From Canna indica (taxonomy: Eukaryota > Streptophyta > Magnoliopsida > Zingiberales > Cannaceae): a stretch of 64,000 nt of DNA. The notes under the pieces were generated by a model. It worked only from the letters and a program-made list of their open reading frames with translations. It ran no database searches and was not told the DNA's origin. The DNA is taken from NCBI GenBank assembly GCA_034359265.1, contig CP136893.1:26172001-26236000 (forward strand). Reading direction: 5' to 3'. The position numbers and the translations under genes are program-made. This document shows, in pieces, positions 58,546-64,000 of this stretch (position 1 is its first letter; each line of letters opens with the position of its first letter).

Positions 58546-59119
58546 GGAAGCCATGGAAGCAGAAGAGGAGGAGGAGAAGTTGACGTCGGCCGCGGCAAGG
58601 GAGCTATGGGAGCAGAAGAGGAAGAGGAGGAGAAGTTGACGCCACAATGGTGATCTGCCTACGACAGCAAGGAAGCCTTCATCTCCATGACGTTGAGGTT
58701 GATGCAGGAGGTGAGGTGGTCGGCGGTGGAGAAGTACGTTGAGGGCGAAAACGTGAGCCCCGGACAGGGACGCGCCGTGGCTACGGATCCCGGTGGTACC
58801 AGACCGGTTGAGAGAGAGAGAGAGGTGAGTCCTTTAACATTATTTTAAATTTTATATTTAAAAAATATTTTTTTATTACACATGGAAATTAGATGGTAGA
58901 ATACAATTGAAACAAATTTGGAAGTACATGATTCAATTGAGACAAATAAAAGTACATGCCACATATGCGAAAAATCTCAAAGTACATGATATATTTAGGT
59001 AATTTCCCTATATATAATGATATGATAATAAAAGATGTTAAACTCTAATATATATTCAAAAATAATTTTAATTTATGAAATATTTTTTACGATAAATGAT
59101 AATAAAAAAATATGTTAAA
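58546..59119. other. Unassigned, no gene seen
   Basis: 58550-58830 is GC-rich with GAGGAGG and GGCGGTGGAG words and ends in a GAGA run at 58810-58826. The rest is AT-rich. No domain recognised. Confidence 0.35.
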
Positions 59120-59257
59120 CTCTAAAAAAGTATTTTCAAACTCACTAATGCATTAGAGACTTTTAGAGACTTTTGCCCAAAGTCTATATAATTAAATTTA
59201 AATTAAAAATAATGAAATATTTTTTATCCAAAATATATTTTATAAATTCTATTGCAT
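59120..59257. mobile_element. Fragment of the Mutator-like MITE family seen at 3495-4594
   Basis: It shares ATTTTCAAACTC, ATGCATTAGAGACTTTT, GCCCAAAGTCTATATAATTA and TTTTTATCCAAAATAT with the inside of the intronic element. It lacks its ends; the right side is cut by the hAT MITE at 59265. Confidence 0.7.
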
Positions 59258-59264
59258 CTTTCGG

Positions 59265-59716
59265 TAAGGGAGTTCATTGGGTCTATGCGACCCAAAGAAC
59301 TCGAGGACCAGAACCGAACTATTTAGGTTGGGTCGGGGTGGGTAATCAGGTCAGGTCGGGTAAAATTCAACCAAACCCGACCACAATCGGATCGGGTCTT
59401 GGGTTTTAGAATTTGAAACCCGATGACCCGAGACATGACCCAATAACCCGATTATTTAATTTTTAAAATCATTTTAAAAATATTTTATATTAAAAAACAT
59501 TTATTTTAAATTATTTTAAAAAAATTTTAAAAATATTATTAAAAAATCATTTTTATCTAAACAGGTAAACACAACTACCTGACCCGACCTGACCTGAACT
59601 AGGTCGGGTTAGGTTGGGTTAGGTTTGAGAGGTGAAAAATTTTCGACCCGACCCAATTATATTTGGTCGGGTCGGATCAATTTTTTTCCCTAAACCCGAC
59701 CCGTGAACACCCCTAA
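59265..59716. mobile_element. hAT-type MITE with GGGTC-rich arms, TSD CTTTCGG
   Basis: Direct repeats CTTTCGG lie at 59258-59264 and 59717-59723 (the eighth base differs). TIRs are TAAGGGAGTTCATTGGGTC and, reverse-complemented on the right, TTAGGGGTGTTCACGGGTC. The arms repeat GGGTCGGGT / ACCCGACC words. It parallels the 17400 element in end sequence (TAGGGGTGT) but not in body. Confidence 0.85.
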
Positions 59717-59723
59717 CTTTCGG

Positions 59724-60865
59724 AGAAGTGTGCCTTCGGAGTCCATGGATAATGCTTTTACGGTTCGATTTTGGTTTCAGTTAGTGAAACTCAAAAACCG
59801 TTTTATAACGGTTTGATTTTGGTTATTAGGCCGCGGATAACCGGTAACCCGAAACCGATTATAAGTTTCGATTTTGGTTACCGGTTATTCACGATTAACC
59901 GGTATCCGAAACTGTTTAAATATAAATTATTAAACTAAATTGTAGATTTCAGTTTGGCCTCGAGTTAGCTAATTGGGTAGATGGGTTAGTGGGTAGTAAT
60001 AGATTTTGAGCCTTGTGCCTCAGATGTGGCAAATTGATTTCTAGCTCATTCTCAGTGAAGGATTTGGAATATATATGAATTGAAAATGCTAAAGCAAGTG
60101 TTAAAGGAACATAAAAAGATGATATATATGTAACTATCTCGTAGTAATGGGTAACACATGGTGTAGAAAATTCTAAATTACATAGTATGTTCACTGTTCC
60201 TGTAGCCGCACAATGAGACCTCATGTAAAGAGAAGGTTGACAAGGTTTTAGGGTCAACAAAATCTTATTTAATTGAGTTCTCTATAGTGGACATTGAGGT
60301 GTGGTTGTAGGTGGAAAAAAAAAGAAAAAAAAATGAGGATTTAAAAACCTGGGTTGAGATTATGACCGCATGCTTTACTTGGGTTTTTGTTTTTTTTATT
60401 TCTTTGGGTGCGGCTGAACTCTATCGGAGAGTTCAAAACCGGTAGAGTTCCACCCCAAAAGTTCAAAACCTAATCCTAAATTTCCCTCAGCCTCACTACC
60501 TCCTCCGACTCCCAGTCTCCCACTCTCCCACCCGACTCCCTCCTTCGACTCACTGCCTCAGCCGACTGCCGACACTCCCACCCGACTCCCTCCTTCAAAA
60601 CGCTGCCTCAGCAACTCATGCCGATCGCTTGCAGTCGCCGACTAGCCGCCTCCCGGACTCCCCCCTTGTCCCTAGGCGTCGGCGGACCTCGCTGCCTCCC
60701 GGACTCCCCCCTCAGCCCTCGGCGTCCATCGTCGCCTCCCAGACTCCCACAACCGTCGATCGCTCGCAGAGACACAGAGTTGCAGTCGCCGACTCGCTGC
60801 GACACCGCCTCCATCGACCCCCGCATTCGCCGATCGCTCGCAGAGACACAGAGTCGCAGTCACCG
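59724..60865. other. Spacer upstream of shugoshin copy C, with repeat remnants
   Basis: 59745-59935 carries alternating CGGTTTCG / AACCGGTA words like another decayed MITE. 60480-60860 is CT-rich with short local duplications: CCCACCCGACTCCCTCCTTC twice, GCCTCCCGGACTCCCCCCT twice, GATCGCTCGCAGAGACACAG twice. It could include a promoter or 5' UTR. Open frames here follow the C-rich bias and are not supported as genes. Confidence 0.45.
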
Positions 60866-60869
60866 TGAC

Positions 60870-63800
60870 TCGTGCGCTTGGTTCCTCCGCCGTCCGTTCC
60901 ATCTTCGCTCTTCGTTCCCCTCTTTCGTTGCCCAGATCTTGATCTTTCCTGTTCTTTTTCTTCTTCGAGAGACAAATCTGTTCCTGTAGACTTTGGTTGT
61001 GATCTTGCTGCATTCATGGATGGAAGCATTCTTCCCGGCTCGCTACTTAACACTAATGGATGCGCTGCAGGTAATCTTCTGCTCTTGTCTCGTTTTCTAG
61101 GGTTTGATCATACTCCTTGGATTTGGGTAAGGGTTAGGGTTTAAGACACTGAAAATTCAGGTGATCTCTTTATCTTGTAGTGGGAGCAAATCTCAGAGAC
61201 AAATTTTAGAATATCGATGGGAATTCTACTGGGAGAAAAATGTTGTTCGACATCACTAACACTGTGAGTTCGGGGAGGATTAGAATGGTGAGTGCCGACC
61301 TCGTCGAGGGAAACTCCAAGGCGCTGCCATTCTTAAGCACCAACGATTGCATAAGGTAGCTCATGAAGCTACACTTAATTTTCTTTTTATGCTACTCTTT
61401 TCATTTGAATTTTGACTTTAACTGACCAAACAGTAACTTTTGTTCATATCCTAGGAAAATACTGCCTTGCTGAAGCATCTAGCTGAAAAGAAGTATGTAA
61501 CTTAAAAGTAGAAAATTTATCAAATTCGTCGATCAATTATGTATTGTTTGATTAATTTCATCCGTTTTTTTTATAGTAAAATCATTGAATTGAGTGGCAT
61601 TGAGTTGCAAAAACTTAAACTTGAATTGGTGAAAACCAATCAACAAAACTGGCAGTTGGCTCGGACTAACTCGCATATGTTTGCAGTAAAATCTTTTTTG
61701 TTTGAATTGATAGAAAAGATTACTTCTTATATGTTCCATCTTTTGATATGCAGGAGGTGAACATAAAGAAAGACAGAGAATGTTATTTTGAATCATCTAT
61801 GAGTTGGCTCTTTTATCATTCATTTCAACTATGAAAGGAGATTCTCTGCTGTCAATTAGTTTAAGATTTGTGCCAAGCGTCTTTAGATGTTAATATTTTG
61901 TTTAATAATGTATTTTATGCAGCTGAAGGTATTGCAACATAAACTTAATGGCATGTCATCGATTCTAAAACTAAAGACATCTGAATTAAAGGTGAGGACC
62001 CACTATTTGGTTTTTTGTACGTTCTTCACTCCTCTCTTATTACTTGTTAATATTTTCTTACCTTCCACTTAGGAGAAGGAGAAGCTAATCAAAGAACTTC
62101 TTAGCAAGATTAGCTCGGAGGTATTAATTGAGTCCTTTTGTTCTTTAAGGACATTTCGACATACGTTTATGCTCATATTCTCACTTTCTTTCATCAAAAT
62201 GCAAAAGGACAATAGCAGCAAGTGTGAAGAGGCCGAAGCAAATTCAACTCAAATTGCTAATGACAAGAAATGCAATCCCTATAAGAAGCGGAAGTTGAAA
62301 GAACCAAGTAACTCTCTCGCCACTATAAGTTAAATATGTTACAGATATCACACAATCTTTTTATTTTATTTTATTTTATTTGTCTTACATTATTTGTTTG
62401 GCTCTGTAGATTTAGGATCTACCATTTTGGAACATCAAGTTGCATCGGAGGGACAGATTGATGGGTGAAGGTAATTCATGATTTTTTGCTAAGCTTTGGA
62501 TAATTTGCTACTTTTTTTAAGGCAATGTAGACCCTGACCCATTTTATTTTAGCAGAAGGTCCTTACGGCTAAAATCCAGTGATTTGAACCCAGAATCATG
62601 CGGCATTAAGGATTCACTCAAGATTGAAAATCCCAAAGATCCAGTGAGCCATCAGGCAGTTGAGGAGGGGAAGGCTGAGGGAAGAAGGTAATGCATCTTC
62701 TGGTTTAACTATGATATGATTTTCCCTTGTTCTAGAGCAGCATTTTTAACATATAGTAGTTTTATTCCACCAAAAGATCCTTGCAAACAAAACCTTGTAA
62801 TTTGAAATCTGAATCATGCAAATCTGTGGAAGAATTGCCCAAGATTGATGATAATGTACTTCCGGTGAGCCACCAAGTGAAATCACAAAGAAAGGTTGAT
62901 GGAAGAAGGTAAGTCATGTTCTAATCGACTCTGGTATTATTTTGACTTCTGACTAGTCTTTCAAAGCAGAAAATCATTGCGCATATCCAGTAATTTAAAG
63001 TCTGAATCATCTAAATCATCTGAACCGACAAAGGACTCAATCAAGCAAGAAGATGCCAAATTTATAGTTTTTTCAATTAAGAATAAAGATCTACATGAAG
63101 AAAATGTTGTTCGGGGAGATTCTTCTACTTCCAGCGTAATTACTCCAACTGAACATGTAAAGCTTGAGAAACAAGATTCAAATGGTTCTTCTGATTTAGG
63201 GGGTTAAGCATTTCGAAGATCTTCTATTGGAAGGCCACTGCGTAGGGCAACCGAGTGGGTTACTTCGTACAAGGAAATGAATGTGAAATGTAAAAATGCG
63301 AAGACCAGAGTAAGATCCAAGGAACAATATTTCAGATGATGCTAGCTGAGAGCTAATCATTTTGATCTATTCTGGTTCCTAACATGTTGTGTACATCAGT
63401 AAAATGCTCATTACAAGCTTAATTTGCAGGAACAATATCTTATCTACAACCTGTTTCCACATATCAATTCCATGTGTACTAAGGAGTGCTTGAAAAAAAC
63501 ATAGTAATATAACTACAATTTGTTTGGCATCCATAGTGTTTTCAGTTTAACCTTGTAGAAAATGCTGCTATTTGATATATTGAAATATTGACATGTAAAG
63601 TTGGTTGTTGGTACAATGAACGTTATGTTATCCATGAACTTTTAAGAAACTCGGCGGCACGACGAGATTCTCTTATTGTTGCAAAATCAACCATCGATAA
63701 CTAATGAAAAGTTGGAGCTTTTTTGGAGATAGTACCCAAGACATGGGTATGCTTGTAGGCTCATATTTTCTTCTAGTTACTTTATACTTCATGCAATTTA

Positions 63801-64000
63801 TAGATTCTGTGTTGGCCACTGAATTGCTCTTCAATTGAAGTGACTTGCGACATTTTTCCTAACTTTTCGTCATCTCCCTTGCAAACCGCTTCAACTCTTT
63901 AAGTTATTCACTTTGGGTTTTAAGGTTGACTATATACTCAACTAGTCAAAATGCTTCTCACTGCATAGTAGATTTGACCAGTAGACGGACACCACCATAT
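60870..64000 (+). repeat. Shugoshin segment, copy C (continues past the window end)
   Basis: Inverted homolog of copy A (60870-63590 against 52880-50144) and of copy B (61690-64000 against 57125-54801). The last bases still match copy B, so the right end lies outside the window. Confidence 0.92.
61016..63320 (+). pseudogene. Shugoshin (SGO1-type) gene, copy C, disabled
   Basis: Exons: 61016-61070, 61181-61368, 61455-61492, 61577-61685, 61754-61777, 61923-61991, 62073-62120, 62209-62307, 62410-62470, 62556-62687, about 62777-62908 and 62970-63320. Start MDGSILPGSLLNTNGC, coiled coil SGIELQKLKLELVKTN then QQNWQLARTNSHM, C-terminal RRSSIGRPLRRA. Breaks: two TAG codons in exon 2, exon 2 donor GT to CT, exon 5 donor GT to GA, TGA in exon 9, changed exon 11 acceptor, TAA at 63205-63207, and an extra A near 63285 shifting the last block. 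Upstream, an in-frame ATG at 60872 would add 48 residues; I prefer 61016 because copy A's matching ATG fits the usual short N-terminus. Confidence 0.87.

Noticed and set aside
60608..60989. Proteins upstream of shugoshin copy C
   Set aside because: C-rich sequence with local duplications gives open frames in several phases. No conservation with copy A upstream of about 60870.

Overview
This is a stretch of flowering-plant nuclear DNA. Spliced plant genes, CACTA, Helitron and Ty3/Gypsy (Tekay/Del-type) elements, MITEs and an intron-bearing tRNA-Tyr-like sequence all point that way. A monocot is plausible from the look of the ClpD-like and LINE fragments, but that is only an impression. I see one gene intact at sequence level. 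The rest is gene fragments and layers of nested transposable elements.

Layout. 1-2314: reverse-oriented LTR pieces. 2920-7574 (minus): a seven-exon gene for phosphatidylglycerophosphate synthase (PGPS1-type), open through all exons; its introns hold a 1.1-kb Mutator-like foldback element with a 9-bp target duplication and a 294-bp tandem duplication. 8154-11345: a CACTA element that carries pieces of two plastid-protein genes, the ClpD N-domain and Tha4/TatA. 11346-17282: an internally deleted Tekay/Del element with PBS, decayed gag and two truncated LTRs that both hold a long TAA microsatellite. 17400-17785: hAT MITE. 18421-22990: a LINE-ORF1-like remnant split by a complete 3.4-kb solo LTR (TSD ATACC) that contains a 183-bp tandem repeat. 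23370-34030: two copies of a duplicated segment, a LINE end, an LRR receptor-kinase remnant, a 4.1-kb CACTA, a large MITE, three foldback minisatellite elements and the tRNA-Tyr-like sequence. 34260-44188: packed LTRs in both orientations, one Gypsy chromodomain end and a 1.57-kb solo LTR. 44189-50143: a Helitron helicase remnant joined to a CACTA transposase/ORF1 remnant. 50144-64000: three related copies (A, B, C) of a shugoshin (SGO) gene. A and B are on the minus strand and C on the plus strand. Around them lie a Tourist MITE, minisatellites, a TBL (xylan O-acetyltransferase-like) remnant and another hAT MITE.

How it works together. PGPS1 would make the phosphatidylglycerol precursor in plastids and mitochondria and is the only gene here I would call functional. 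The shugoshin copies belong to a family that protects centromeric cohesin in meiosis. A and C carry several stop codons and broken splice sites. B lacks its first exons but keeps an open frame from exon 5 to the end. B and C form an inverted repeat of at least 2.3 kb with a spacer of about 4.5 kb, which could yield hairpin RNA if read through. Most disabling changes in A and C are C-to-T/G-to-A, as expected of long-methylated repeats. The most unusual objects are this shugoshin cluster and the gene-capturing CACTA.

All boundaries come from reading by eye. LTR limits without a visible target duplication are approximate.
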